From Terrabacter sp. MAHUQ-38 (GTDB taxonomy: Bacteria > Actinomycetota > Actinomycetes > Actinomycetales > Dermatophilaceae): 64,000 bases of DNA. Position 1 is the first letter of the stretch. The number at the start of each line of letters is the position of its first letter. The notes below the pieces were generated by a model. The model did no database searches. It saw only the letters and a program-made list of their open reading frames with translations, and had not been told where the DNA came from. The position numbers and the translations under genes are program-made. The stretch lies in NCBI RefSeq assembly GCF_014518425.1, contig NZ_JACVCU010000001.1:1453732-1517731 (forward strand), read 5' to 3'. Shown in pieces: positions 42,047 through 50,669 of this stretch.

Positions 42047-42811
42047 TCAGCTCTTGCGAGCCGTCACCAGGGCGAAGGAGAGGAGCTCTCCGCCGTCGTT
42101 GGTGAGCAGGTCGATGAGGGTCTGGCTCGTTCGCCGGCCCTCCACCTGGTGCTCCGCCCGAGCTCGGGACCACAGCAACCAGTCCCACCAGGCGTCCTGC
42201 TGCAGGCGCGCGGACGTGACGGTCACCAACTCGGTGATCTCCCACTGGAAGCGCCACCACTCCGCCGTGTGCCAGGCGATCGGCTCCCAGCCGAACACCT
42301 GCTTGAGGTGCGGAGGGATCACCCCGAGGTCGCGGACCTCCTGGGTCATGGCCGGAGTCGCCATGCCCAGCTGGCCACCCGGGCGGAGGAACCGCACCAG
42401 GTAGGGCAGGTAGCTGTCCGCTGTGCCGAAGTACTCGAACGCGTCGATGCTCACGATCGCATCGAAGCTCTCCTCCTCGAACGGCAGGACGTGCGCCTCG
42501 GCCCGCACGGCCTCCACCTTGTCGCCGACGCCCGCCTCAGCGAAGACGGCTGCGGCAACCTCGGGGGCGATCCACCAGTCGGCCGCGACGACGCGCGCGC
42601 CGTACTCGCGGGCCAGGAACACCGACGTGGCTCCCTTGCCGGAACCGAGATCGAGAATTCTCATCCCCGGACGCAGATCGAGATCTCGGGCGAGGTCTTC
42701 CAGCAGCCACAAGGGGTTCGGCCCCATGTCGAGGTCGAGCAGCCAGCCTGGGTCGTAGCGGGACGAACGTGGGTAGCGGTCCGGACGGTCGAGATCACTC
42801 ACAGCGGTCAT
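42047..42811 (-). CDS. SAM-dependent class I methyltransferase
   Basis: A 254-residue methyltransferase. The AdoMet-binding motif I is ILDLGSGKGATSVFLA near residue 55, followed by VVAADWW (acidic/ribose site is Asp), AEAHVLPFEEESFDAIVSID (motifs II and III) and FLRPGGQLGMATP. The N-terminal YPRSSRYDPGWLLDLDMGPN is a cap region seen in small-molecule methyltransferases. The acceptor is unknown. The ATG at 42811 is used. A longer in-frame start at 42916 lacks support. It is 94 bases upstream of the symporter, on the same strand, with that module's operator in between, so it is probably transcribed separately. Confidence 0.87.
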   Translation of the reverse strand: MTAVSDLDRPDRYPRSSRYDPGWLLDLDMGPNPLWLLEDLARDLDLRPGMRILDLGSGKGATSVFLAREYGARVVAADWWIAPEVAAAVFAEAGVGDKVEAVRAEAHVLPFEEESFDAIVSIDAFEYFGTADSYLPYLVRFLRPGGQLGMATPAMTQEVRDLGVIPPHLKQVFGWEPIAWHTAEWWRFQWEITELVTVTSARLQQDAWWDWLLWSRARAEHQVEGRRTSQTLIDLLTNDGGELLSFALVTARKS

Positions 42812-43426
42812 GAGCACGAACCAAGCCGGTCGCCCCCAGGCGCACAACTCATTTCCTTCCGCTCGCGTCCCGGCGCCGCCCGGTCGGCGATCGCGCCCGC
42901 ATGGGTCGATGATCACGTCCCCCTGGAAGGCCGACGTGAAACTCCTTCTCGCGCAACGGCGAGGCTGCCTACCTGTGGGTCCGCTGCTTCCTGCTCGCCT
43001 GAGGGCACCTGTGTGGACGACGGTGCAACCGGGCGTTCCAAGGACTGGGCGTGCTGTGGCCGGGACTCCCGGAGCTCACCCGGGTCTGCTCGGCATCGCA
43101 AGCGTGCCTCTCGTGGCGGCGCTCTCCATGCCGGGCCGCCCGACGACATCGAGATGGCTGGAGCTGCCGAGACGCTACGACAGGGCCGCTGCCGGCAGCT
43201 GCACGAGGAGGCCGAACAGAACCGTCTCTGCGACGGTGAGCATGGGCAGGTCCCCGCCTGTCACGGCGTGGCCGAACGGCAGATGCCGCTTCGTGGTGTG
43301 ACTGTAGTTCTGCCGTCCGAAGCGCTCGAGGCTGCGAATGCCCGCCACGTTGGTGTTGCCTCAGGGGCGGGATGATGTGGGGCGGGATCCTGACGGTTCG
43401 TGGGCGACTCACGGGAGGCTGACGGC
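42812..43426. other. 615-base stretch without a convincing gene
   Basis: Open frames here have low third-position GC contrast and no recognisable domain, and the AT content is raised. Both strands offer only unlikely reading frames. The right end holds the GGGAGG (43413-43418) of the next gene. I see no hairpin, tRNA or repeat in it. It may be a degraded gene or a regulatory spacer between the methyltransferase and the RibD-like gene. Confidence 0.6.
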
Positions 43427-43990
43427 ATGCGGAAACTGACCTTTGGCATGAACCTGAGCCTGGACGGCTACATCGCCGCGCCCGGCGGCGACCTCGGGTG
43501 GAGCGTGCCGAGTGACGAGCTGTTCCAGTGGTGGTCCGACCGGGTGGGGGCGACGGGCCTGGCGCTGTACGGACGCAGACTGTGGGAGACGATGAGCTCC
43601 CACTGGCCGACCGCCGACCAACAGCCCGGCGCCACACCGGCGCAGATCGAGTTCGCCCGCCGCTGGCGGGACATGCCGAAGGTGGTGTTCTCCTCGACGA
43701 CCAGCGCGGTCGACTGGAACGCCCGCCTGGTCACGGGCGACGCTGTCACCGAGATCGCCCGGCTCAAGACTGAGGATGGCGGTCCCATGGACGTCGCCGG
43801 CGCCACCCTCGCCGCGGCGGCCATGCGGGCCGGGCTGATCGACGAGTACGCGATCGTCACCCACCCGGTCCTGGTAGGCGGCGGCACGCCCTTCTTCACA
43901 ACCCTGGACAACTGGGTGAACCTGAACCTGCTGGAGACCCGGACGTTTCCCGACGGCGTCCTCCTGACCAGGTACGAGACCAAGCGCTGA
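43427..43990 (+). CDS. RibD-like dihydrofolate reductase family protein
   Basis: A 187-residue protein of the RibD C-terminal fold. LTFGMNLSLDGYIAAPGGDL is the usual opening, then ALYGRRLWETMSSHW and KVVFSSTTSAVDW, and IDEYAIVTHPVLVGGGTPFF is the conserved late segment. It lacks the G-x-x-T-x-x-x-D substrate loop of pyrimidine reductases, as expected for the widespread YyaP/YwjB type whose function is unknown. GGGAGG lies 8 bases before the ATG. It is unrelated in position to the RibD-like gene at 35.2 kb. Confidence 0.88.
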   Translation: MRKLTFGMNLSLDGYIAAPGGDLGWSVPSDELFQWWSDRVGATGLALYGRRLWETMSSHWPTADQQPGATPAQIEFARRWRDMPKVVFSSTTSAVDWNARLVTGDAVTEIARLKTEDGGPMDVAGATLAAAAMRAGLIDEYAIVTHPVLVGGGTPFFTTLDNWVNLNLLETRTFPDGVLLTRYETKR

Positions 43991-44111
43991 CTACCCGACC
44001 TCGGGTCGGCGCGGGCTCGGGCCACCCAAGGATCTCGTTGCCGTTGGGAAACCACCTGGCGAAACGCGAGCCAGCGCTCACGAACGCCGGCAAGGTGGCC
44101 CTGAGAACGGC

Positions 44112-44147
44112 AAAACCGCAGGTCAGCGACATACTGACCCGCGGTTT
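44112..44147 (-). terminator. Hairpin terminator after tRNA-Phe
   Basis: On the minus strand AAACCGC plus GGTCAG pairs with CTGACC plus GCGGTTT, with one mismatch and a 7-base loop, and is followed by TTTT. It lies 6 bases after the tRNA's CCA end, so it is the terminator of the tRNA gene. Confidence 0.85.
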
Positions 44148-44152
44148 CGTGG

Positions 44153-44229
44153 TGGTGGCCAGGGGCGGGGTCGAACCGCCGACCTTCCGATTTTCAGTCG
44201 GACGCTCGTACCAACTGAGCTACCTGGCC
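44153..44229 (-). tRNA. tRNA-Phe (GAA anticodon)
   Basis: The minus strand begins GGCCAGGTAGCTCAGTTGGT, and the anticodon arm CCGACTGAAAATCGG presents GAA, the Phe anticodon. The T arm reads GGCGGTTCGACCCCGCC, and the 3' end CCTGGCC pairs with the 5' end and is followed by A-CCA, so CCA is encoded. The cloverleaf is complete at 77 bases. It is a single tRNA gene with its own terminator. A tRNA can serve as an integration site, but no duplicated 3' end is visible. Confidence 0.96.
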
Positions 44230-44464
44230 GTGACAACGTGAGGAACTATAGCCGACCCCTCGGGCCATCTCACAAACCGCCCATGGCTGGCGCCACGAGC
44301 GGTTGTGCGGGATCGTGACGGCGTACGACGGAGGTCGGCCGTTCGGGGGCCACGGGTCGCACCCAGCCAACGGACTTGCCAACCATTCTGCCGACGGAGA
44401 AGGACTCGATGACCTGGGTCGTGAGAGGATGCCGCGACTCAACCATCGATCCGCAGGAGAGCCC

Positions 44465-45028
44465 ATGACCGACAAGGGATCTGAGCTGAGCGGGGACTGG
44501 GACTTCGACCCGGCCCACACCCGGATCGGGTTCTCGGCCAGGCACGCGATGGTCACGACCGTGCGCGGTTCGTTCAACGACGTGACGGGCCGGTTCTACG
44601 CCGACGTCGACGACATGTCGAAGTCGTACGCCGAGGTCACCCTCAGGACGGCGAGCGTCGACACGCGCAACCAGCAGCGTGACGACCACCTCCGCAGCGC
44701 AGACTTCTTCGACGCCGAGAAGTGGCCCGACATCCACTTCGAGAGCACGCAGATCGAGGAGGTCGAGGAGAACGCGTACATGGTCTCCGGCAACCTCACC
44801 ATCCGCGACGTCACCAGGCCTGTGACGATCCCCCTCGAGCTCATGGGGGTGCAGACCGACGCGTTCGGGGCCCTGCGCGCCGGCTTCGAGGGTTCGCGCC
44901 GGATCAACCGCCGCGACTTCGGGCTCGAGTGGAACATGCCGCTCGACTCCGGCGGCGTCCTCGTGTCCGAGAAGATCTCGCTCGAGTTCGAGATCTCCGC
45001 GGTCAAGCGGGGGAGTGACCAGGGCTGA
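44465..45028 (+). CDS. YceI family protein
   Basis: A 187-residue YceI lipocalin-like protein. WDFDPAHTRIGFSARHAMVT is the family opening (HS/HTRIGF), then VRGSFNDVTG, TLRTASVDTRNQQRDDHLRS, FFDAEKWPDIHFEST and the C-terminal EKISLEFEISA, so the whole family core is present. There is no signal peptide, so it is probably cytoplasmic, as in many actinobacteria. YceI proteins bind amphiphilic ligands such as isoprenoids and polyprenyl lipids. AGGAG lies 6 bases before the ATG. A hairpin about 108 bases after its stop ends the transcript. Confidence 0.92.
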   Translation: MTDKGSELSGDWDFDPAHTRIGFSARHAMVTTVRGSFNDVTGRFYADVDDMSKSYAEVTLRTASVDTRNQQRDDHLRSADFFDAEKWPDIHFESTQIEEVEENAYMVSGNLTIRDVTRPVTIPLELMGVQTDAFGALRAGFEGSRRINRRDFGLEWNMPLDSGGVLVSEKISLEFEISAVKRGSDQG

Positions 45029-45135
45029 CGCCCGACACCCGGGCGATCCGAGGTATGCCGTCGGGCTGGGTCGCGACGCATCACCTCGCCCCGTTCGCCG
45101 GGCGGAGTCGCGAACTCGAGTTCCGCTGACCTGAC

Positions 45136-45166
45136 AGGCCGGCCCGCGCACCGCGCGGGCCGGCCT
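45136..45166 (+). terminator. 14-bp hairpin after the YceI gene
   Basis: AGGCCGGCCCGCGC (45136-45149) pairs perfectly with 45153-45166 across an ACC loop and is followed by TTCG. It lies 108 bases after the YceI stop and about 26 bases before the LacI promoter, so it separates the two units. Confidence 0.85.
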
Positions 45167-45191
45167 TCGTCGTCCCCGGCGGTTGGAGGGC

Positions 45192-45246
45192 TTGACAAGG
45201 GCAGCCGGTGGCAGGCACAGTTCTGAACTGTAAACGTTTACAGTTC
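45192..45246 (+). promoter_or_regulatory. lacI-operon promoter with 22-base palindromic operator
   Basis: TTGACA at 45192-45197 is a perfect -35 box. A weak -10 (CACAGT) is at about 45216. GAACTGTAAACGTTTACAGTTC at 45225-45246 is a perfect 22-base palindrome whose core TGTAAACGTTTACA is a classic LacI-family operator. It lies between the promoter and the Shine-Dalgarno (AAGGAGG, 45248-45254), where bound LacI would block transcription. So the regulator controls its own operon. Confidence 0.9.
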
Positions 45247-45259
45247 GAAGGAGGCGAGG

Positions 45260-46294
45260 ATGCCGCGTCGCGTGACCGTGACCGAGGTGGCCCAACGGGC
45301 CGGGGTCTCCGTCGCCTCCGTGTCCCGCGTCCTCAACGGGATCGCGGCGCGCCCCGACACCGAGGAGCGCGTGCGCCGCGCAGCCGAGGAGCTCGGTTAC
45401 GTCCCCGACGCCGCGGCCAAGGCCCTCAAGCTCGGGCGCCCGCTCCAGCTCGCGATCGCCGTCGACGACATCGCCAACCCCGTGTATGCGCTCATGATGC
45501 ACGGCGTGGAGGCCGGGCTCCTCGGCTCGGGGTCGCGCCTGCTCGTCTCGTCCACGGGGCGCCGGCCGGCCGACCTGGTCGAGCTCGTCGAGGGCATGTC
45601 CCGCGGCTACGCCGACGGCCTCATCATCAGCCCGCTGCGTCGCACGCCTGAGCTCATCGACGCCCTGGCGCAAGCACCCGTCCCCGTCGTCGTCATCGGT
45701 GACATCGGTGACGACGACCGGCTCGACCAGGTCCGCACCGACTCGGGTCTCGGCGTCTCCCTGGCCTACGACCACCTCCTGGACTCCGGTCGTTCACGCA
45801 TCGCCTTCGTCAACGGCCCACGGGACACGACCCCGGGCCGGTCGCGATCGGCCGGTTTCGTCGGCGCCGCGGAGCGGCACGGCCGGGAGGTGCTCGTCAT
45901 CGAGGCCGAGGACTTCACCGTCGAGGCGGGCGAGGCCGCCTGGCCCGAGGTCGCCACCTCGGCCGGCCGGCGCGTCGACGCCGTCATCGCGGCGAACGAC
46001 CTCGTCGCCCTCGGACTCGCACGGGCAGCCCTCGACGCGGGGCGGTCCATCCCGCGGTCGCTCGCCGTCGTCGGAGTCGACGACATCGGCATGGCCTCGA
46101 TCTTCCGGCCGAGCCTCACGAGCGTGTCGCTGGGCGCCCACGAGCGTGGCCGGCTCGCCGCCGAGCTGCTCCTGCGGCGACTGGAGCACCCCGGCGCGAC
46201 CGTCGAGACCCGCTTCGTGTCCCCGAAGCTCGTCGCGCGGGAGTCGACCGCGACTCCCTCCACGCCGTCCACCACGACGAAAGCCGACGCATGA
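45260..46294 (+). CDS. LacI family transcriptional regulator
   Basis: A 344-residue LacI/GalR-type repressor. The helix-turn-helix and hinge span about residues 1-60 (VTVTEVAQRAGVSVASVSRV, then LNGIAARPDTEERVRRAAEE). A periplasmic-binding-protein-like effector domain follows with ALKLGRPLQLAIAVDDIANP and the usual DDIGMASIFRPSLTSVSLGA near the C-terminus. It senses a sugar. The ATG has AAGGAGG at 5-base spacing. It is the first gene of a ten-gene operon and its stop overlaps the first permease by four bases. The palindrome at 45225-45246 is its operator. Confidence 0.93.
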   Translation: MPRRVTVTEVAQRAGVSVASVSRVLNGIAARPDTEERVRRAAEELGYVPDAAAKALKLGRPLQLAIAVDDIANPVYALMMHGVEAGLLGSGSRLLVSSTGRRPADLVELVEGMSRGYADGLIISPLRRTPELIDALAQAPVPVVVIGDIGDDDRLDQVRTDSGLGVSLAYDHLLDSGRSRIAFVNGPRDTTPGRSRSAGFVGAAERHGREVLVIEAEDFTVEAGEAAWPEVATSAGRRVDAVIAANDLVALGLARAALDAGRSIPRSLAVVGVDDIGMASIFRPSLTSVSLGAHERGRLAAELLLRRLEHPGATVETRFVSPKLVARESTATPSTPSTTTKADA

Positions 46295-47238
46295 CCATCA
46301 CGTCCACAGTCGCACCCTCACCCACGACGCAGGACCGCCGGCCCCGCCGCGGTCGCCAGGACCGTTCGAGCCAGCAGCGTCGCGAGGCGATCGCCCTCGT
46401 CTTCCCGTCGCTCGTGCCCATCGTCATCTTCAGCGTCCTGCCGCTCCTCCAGGGCGTCTGGTACGCGTTCACCGACGCGACGTTGCGGCGCAACGACACC
46501 GCTGACTTCGTCGGCATCGACAACTTCACGCGCCTCGCGGGCGACTCCTTCTTCTGGAGCTCCTTCCGCATCGGTCTCATCTGGGCGGTGTCCGTCACGC
46601 TCCTGCAGCTCGTGGCCTCTCTGGGGCTCGCCCTGCTGCTCAACTCCGACCTTCGGTTCCGCTCTCTCACAAGGCTTCTTGCGCTCATCCCATGGGCCAT
46701 GCCACCTGTCGTCGTCGCGATCATGTGGACGATGATCTACACGCCCAACGGCGGGCCACTCAACGCGGCCCTCGGTGCGGTCGGGCTGCCGAGCAGCATC
46801 AACTGGCTCGGCGACTTCAACACCGCGCTGCCCGCCGTCATCGTCGTCGGGGTCTGGATCGGCATGCCGCAGACCACCGTGACCCTCCTCGCCGGGCTCC
46901 AGCAGATCCCCGCCGAGCTGAGCGAGGCGGCGGCGGTCGACGGCGCCTCGGCCTGGCAGCGCTTCCGCAACGTGACGCTGCCGAGCCTGCGCCCCATCGT
47001 CGTGTCGATCACGTCGCTGAACTTCATCTGGAACTTCAACAGCTTCGGCCTCGTGTACGTCATGACCGAGGGCGGTCCCGGAGGCAAGACGATGCTGCCG
47101 ATGCTCTTCACCTACCTAGAGGCGTTCAAGAACCGCAACATCGGCTACGCCGCGGCCATGGGCGTCGTGCTCGTCATCGTCGTCGTGCTCATCCTGGCCG
47201 GCTTCCTGCGCACGCAGTTCCGGAAGGAGTCCGCATGA
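46291..47238 (+). CDS. Carbohydrate ABC transporter permease (MalF-type)
   Basis: A 315-residue CUT1-class permease. After a basic Ser/Thr-rich N-terminus (residues 1-35) six helices follow (for example ALVFPSLVPIVIFSVLPLLQ). The EAA loop reads SEAAAVDGASAWQRFRNV. It forms the channel with the next permease and the lipoprotein at 48149-49450. The cargo is a sugar or a glycoside, as expected for the CUT1 class and the LacI regulator. It is coupled to lacI by a 4-base overlap. No ATPase gene is in the operon, so a shared MsiK-type ATPase is needed. Confidence 0.92.
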   Translation: MTITSTVAPSPTTQDRRPRRGRQDRSSQQRREAIALVFPSLVPIVIFSVLPLLQGVWYAFTDATLRRNDTADFVGIDNFTRLAGDSFFWSSFRIGLIWAVSVTLLQLVASLGLALLLNSDLRFRSLTRLLALIPWAMPPVVVAIMWTMIYTPNGGPLNAALGAVGLPSSINWLGDFNTALPAVIVVGVWIGMPQTTVTLLAGLQQIPAELSEAAAVDGASAWQRFRNVTLPSLRPIVVSITSLNFIWNFNSFGLVYVMTEGGPGGKTMLPMLFTYLEAFKNRNIGYAAAMGVVLVIVVVLILAGFLRTQFRKESA

Positions 47239-48071
47239 ACCGCACCTCACCCCCGGTGAAGGCGCTCCAGTACCTCGCCCTGGCGGCATACATCCTCTTC
47301 CTCGGCTTCCCGCTGCTGTGGCTCGTCTCGGCCTCCATCAAGTCGTCGCAGGAGCTGGCAGCGCTCGACATGAGCCTGCTGCCGAAGCAGTTCCACTGGG
47401 ACAACTACGCCGTCGCCCTGCAGAAGCAGGGACTGACGCGGTCCGCGGTCAACAGCCTCGTCGTGTCGCTGCTCTCGATGGTGTTCGTCGTGCTGCTCTC
47501 GATGCCGGCGGCGTATGCGCTCGCCCGCTTCAAGGGGCGGCTGCGCGCCGTGGGGGTCGGCTGGATCCTCGTGAGCCAGGTCTTCCCGGTCATCCTCATC
47601 ATCATCCCGCTCTTCATCATCCTGCGGGACGTCCGCCTCGTCGACACCCTGCTGGGGCTCGTGCTCGTCTACACGACCTTCACGATGCCGTTCGCGCTGT
47701 GGATGCTCCAGGGCTTCGTCGCGGCGATCCCGACCGACCTGGAGGAGGCCGCTGCCATCGACGGTGCGAGCCGCTTCCAGACTCTGCGCCGCATCGTCTT
47801 CCCACTGCTCATGCCGGGCATCGTCGCGACCGCCATGTTTGCCTTCGTCGCGGCGTGGAACGAGTTCTTCTTCGCCCTCGTGCTCATCCAGTCACCCGAG
47901 AACTACACGCTCCCGGTCGCCCTCAAGATGTTCGTCGGCGGCGAGGGGAAGGTGGCCCTCGGGCCGCTGGCCGCCGGCGCCGTCCTCGCCACGATCCCCA
48001 GCCTCGTCGTCTTCTCCATCCTCCAGCGTCGCCTCACCGGCGGGCTGCTTGCGGGCTCCGTCAAGGGCTGA
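47235..48071 (+). CDS. Carbohydrate ABC transporter permease (MalG-type)
   Basis: A 278-residue CUT1-class permease with six helices (for example ALAAYILFLGFPLLWLVSAS) and the EAA loop EEAAAIDGASRFQTLRRI. The C-terminus ends QRRLTGGLLAGSVKG, the usual MalG-like tail. The ATG at 47235 overlaps the MalF partner's stop by four bases. It is followed by a 77-base gap and then the binding protein, where a secondary promoter could lie. Confidence 0.92.
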   Translation: MNRTSPPVKALQYLALAAYILFLGFPLLWLVSASIKSSQELAALDMSLLPKQFHWDNYAVALQKQGLTRSAVNSLVVSLLSMVFVVLLSMPAAYALARFKGRLRAVGVGWILVSQVFPVILIIIPLFIILRDVRLVDTLLGLVLVYTTFTMPFALWMLQGFVAAIPTDLEEAAAIDGASRFQTLRRIVFPLLMPGIVATAMFAFVAAWNEFFFALVLIQSPENYTLPVALKMFVGGEGKVALGPLAAGAVLATIPSLVVFSILQRRLTGGLLAGSVKG

Positions 48072-48148
48072 GCCCCACCGTCCGACCCATCCCCATCGCC
48101 CACACCAGCAAACCCACCCCACGTCCCCATCACGCAAAGGAGCACACC

Positions 48149-49450
48149 ATGGGAACCCGTCGCCTCGCACTCGCAGGAGCGGCCCTCGCCGCCGTCCTGC
48201 TCGCCGCCTGCTCGCAAGGATCCGCCACCAACCCCGACGCGGGGGCCGGCGGCACCGGTGCGGGCGGCTCCGTCACCCTGAAGTTCCAGTCGCTGCAGGA
48301 CCAGCCCGCGGCCGTCGAGGCCGTCAAGGGCATCGTCGACTCGTGGAACAGCGCCCACCCGGAGACCAAGGTCGAGCTGATCCAGGCAGGCTGGGACGGC
48401 ATCTACGACAAGCTCGTCACGCAGTTCAACGGCAACGCCGCGCCGGACATCATCCACTACGAGGCCGCGAGCATCGTGCCCTTCGCCCGCGACGGCTACC
48501 TCGCCGACCTGACCTCGAAGGTCCCGGCCGAGCTCAAGAGCGACATCTCCGACGGCATCTGGAAGTCGGTCACCGTCGACAACAAGGTCATCGCCATGCC
48601 GACCGAGCTCCAGACGTACGTCGTGTTCGCCAACAAGAAGCTGCTCGAGGCCTCCGGCGCCACGGTCCCGACCGGCGACTCCATGACGCTCGAGCAGTTC
48701 CGCGCACTCGCCAAGGCGACCACCAAGGACGGCAAGTTCGGTCTCGCCTGGGGCCTCAAGAGCCCGACCGCGACCTTCATGAGCCTCGCGCTCACCTCCG
48801 GCGGCACCTTCTTCTCGGGCACGGGCAAGGAGGCCAAGATCAACGTCGGCGCCGGTGAGCTCGCGGTGCCGAAGCTCGTCAAGGACATGGCCTACACCGA
48901 CAAGAGCATCGACCCGGTCTCCCTCACGCAGTCCGGGTCGCAGGCCCTCGCCTCGTTCTACGCGGGCAAGGCTGCGATGACGGTCCAGGGCTCCTTCCAG
49001 GCCGCCAACATCAAGAAGGACGCACCTGCCGGCCTCGACTGGGTCGAGCTGCCGCCGCTCTCGGGCTCGCAGGGGACCGCTCAGGCCGCCAACCCGCAGA
49101 CGCTGTCGGTCAACGCGGACTCGCCGAACGCCGACAAGGCCGCCGAGTTCGTCGCCTACTTCGCCAACGCCGAGAACATGGCCAAGCTGAACCAGGCGGA
49201 CGCACTCATCCCCGCCTCGAAGAAGGCCCAGGACCTGATCCTCTCCTCGACCGGAGGCAAGGACGGCTGGGACATGACGATGAAGTCGGCACAGGGTCTG
49301 ACCGGCGCACCCTTCCTCGCCGTGGACGCCTACACGCAGTGGAAGGACACCATCGCCACGCCGAGCTTCCAGAAGTACCTCGCCAACCAGATCGACGACG
49401 CCGGGCTCACGCAGGCACTGACCGAGGGCTTCACCCAGGTGAACCGCTGA
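48149..49450 (+). CDS. ABC transporter sugar-binding lipoprotein
   Basis: A 433-residue family-1 binding protein. The signal peptide is LALAGAALAAVLLAACSQGS, with LAAC as lipobox, so it is anchored by a lipid. A Gly/Ala-rich linker follows and the mature domain opens VTLKFQSLQDQPAAVEAVKG, with a long two-lobe fold and typical YAGKAAMTVQGSFQAANIKK. It captures the extracellular sugar or glycoside for the two permeases. AAAGGAG precedes the ATG. The next gene, an ADP-ribosylglycohydrolase-family enzyme, starts 67 bases later. Confidence 0.93.
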   Translation: MGTRRLALAGAALAAVLLAACSQGSATNPDAGAGGTGAGGSVTLKFQSLQDQPAAVEAVKGIVDSWNSAHPETKVELIQAGWDGIYDKLVTQFNGNAAPDIIHYEAASIVPFARDGYLADLTSKVPAELKSDISDGIWKSVTVDNKVIAMPTELQTYVVFANKKLLEASGATVPTGDSMTLEQFRALAKATTKDGKFGLAWGLKSPTATFMSLALTSGGTFFSGTGKEAKINVGAGELAVPKLVKDMAYTDKSIDPVSLTQSGSQALASFYAGKAAMTVQGSFQAANIKKDAPAGLDWVELPPLSGSQGTAQAANPQTLSVNADSPNADKAAEFVAYFANAENMAKLNQADALIPASKKAQDLILSSTGGKDGWDMTMKSAQGLTGAPFLAVDAYTQWKDTIATPSFQKYLANQIDDAGLTQALTEGFTQVNR

Positions 49451-49517
49451 TCCGTGGGGGCGGCGGCGGCCCGCCGCCCCTGCGCCACGGAACCGCAACG
49501 ACACGAAGGGCATTCAC

Positions 49518-50669
49518 GTGAACGACTTGAGGCGGCGCATCCACGGCGTCATCACCGGCGCGGCCGTCGGCGACGCGCTCGGCGGTGCGACCGAGGGCTA
49601 CACGCCCGAGCAGATCCAGGAGCGGCACGGCGGCCGGGTCACCGGCATCGTGCCGCCCTGGGCGGCGGAGGAGTGGGCCACGGCACGACCGATCGCGCCG
49701 TACCACAAGGGCGACGGCCACATCACCGACGACACCCTCATGACGCGGGCGCTGATCGACACGTATGCCGCCCGGCCACGCCATCTTGACGCGTACGCCG
49801 TCGCCGAGGAGTTCGTGCCGCGCCTCATCAACGAGCCCACGTGGATCCCCGAGCTCGAGCGGGAGGCGATTCTCCTCCAGCGGATCTTCCTCGCCGAGAA
49901 GTGGATCGTGGCGCGGCTGCACTACGGGCACGTCGACCCACGTGAGGCCGGCGTCGGCAACATCGTCAACTGCGGGGCCGCGATGTACATGGCGCCGGTC
50001 GGAGTCGTCAACGCCGGCGACGCGAGGGGTGCGTACGCCGAGGCGATCGAGCTCGCGGCTCCGCACCAGTCGAGCTACGGACGCGAGGCGGCAGGAGTGT
50101 TCGCCGCCGCGGTCGCGGCCTCTCTGGCGCCCGGCGCCGACGCGGCGGGCATCGTGGACGCCTGCCTCGACGTCGCTCATGACGGCACGCGGTCGGCCAT
50201 CGAGGCGGTCGTCAAGGCGGCCGGCTCGGTGCCGGCCGACGACCCCGACGTGCTGGCAGCGGCGTTGCGGGCCGCTGTGGAGCCGTACGACACGGTCGGT
50301 CCCGACTACCGGCAGCCGGCCGCTGACGCACGGCGCCCGTCGCGGACGAAGTCCATCGAGGAGCTCCCCGTGGCGATCGGCTTCGTCGTGGCCCACGGAG
50401 GCGACTTCTCGGCGGCAGTTCTCGGGGCGGTGAACTATGGGCGTGACTCCGACTCGATCGCGACGATGGCGGGAGCCGTCTGCGGCGGCCTCGGCGGCGC
50501 GGACGTCGTCCCGGCTGACTGGCTGACCACCGTCGAGACCAACAGCCGCACGGACGTGACCGCCTCGGCGGATCGTCTCGCCGACGTGGCCGAGCGTGTG
50601 CTGGCCGCCGACCGCGAGCGGCTCCTCGCCCGCGCCGGCCAGATCGACGGCCTGCTGGGCACGGCATGA
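49518..50669 (+). CDS. ADP-ribosylglycohydrolase family protein (first copy)
   Basis: A 383-residue protein of the DraG/ADP-ribosylglycohydrolase fold. GAAVGDALGGATEGYTPEQI is the family opening, HITDDTLMTRALID carries the T-D-D-T metal ligands, and NYGRDSDSIATMAGAVCGG has the D-S-D second metal site, so the di-metal centre is complete. The middle is helical. DraG removes ADP-ribose from Arg, but related proteins act on other N- or O-glycosides. Here it follows a sugar importer and precedes a ribokinase, so a ribosylated small molecule is a reasonable substrate. GTG start with GAAGGG before it. Confidence 0.9.
   Translation: MNDLRRRIHGVITGAAVGDALGGATEGYTPEQIQERHGGRVTGIVPPWAAEEWATARPIAPYHKGDGHITDDTLMTRALIDTYAARPRHLDAYAVAEEFVPRLINEPTWIPELEREAILLQRIFLAEKWIVARLHYGHVDPREAGVGNIVNCGAAMYMAPVGVVNAGDARGAYAEAIELAAPHQSSYGREAAGVFAAAVAASLAPGADAAGIVDACLDVAHDGTRSAIEAVVKAAGSVPADDPDVLAAALRAAVEPYDTVGPDYRQPAADARRPSRTKSIEELPVAIGFVVAHGGDFSAAVLGAVNYGRDSDSIATMAGAVCGGLGGADVVPADWLTTVETNSRTDVTASADRLADVAERVLAADRERLLARAGQIDGLLGTA

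Noticed and set aside
42810..43301. 163-residue plus-strand frame in the 615-base gap
   Set aside because: No family, mixed third-position usage, no ribosome site, and Pro/Arg-rich. I treat it as non-coding, though not with certainty.
44153..44229. tRNA-Phe as an attachment site for an integrated element
   Set aside because: No second copy of the tRNA 3' end and no integrase gene on the left side were found.
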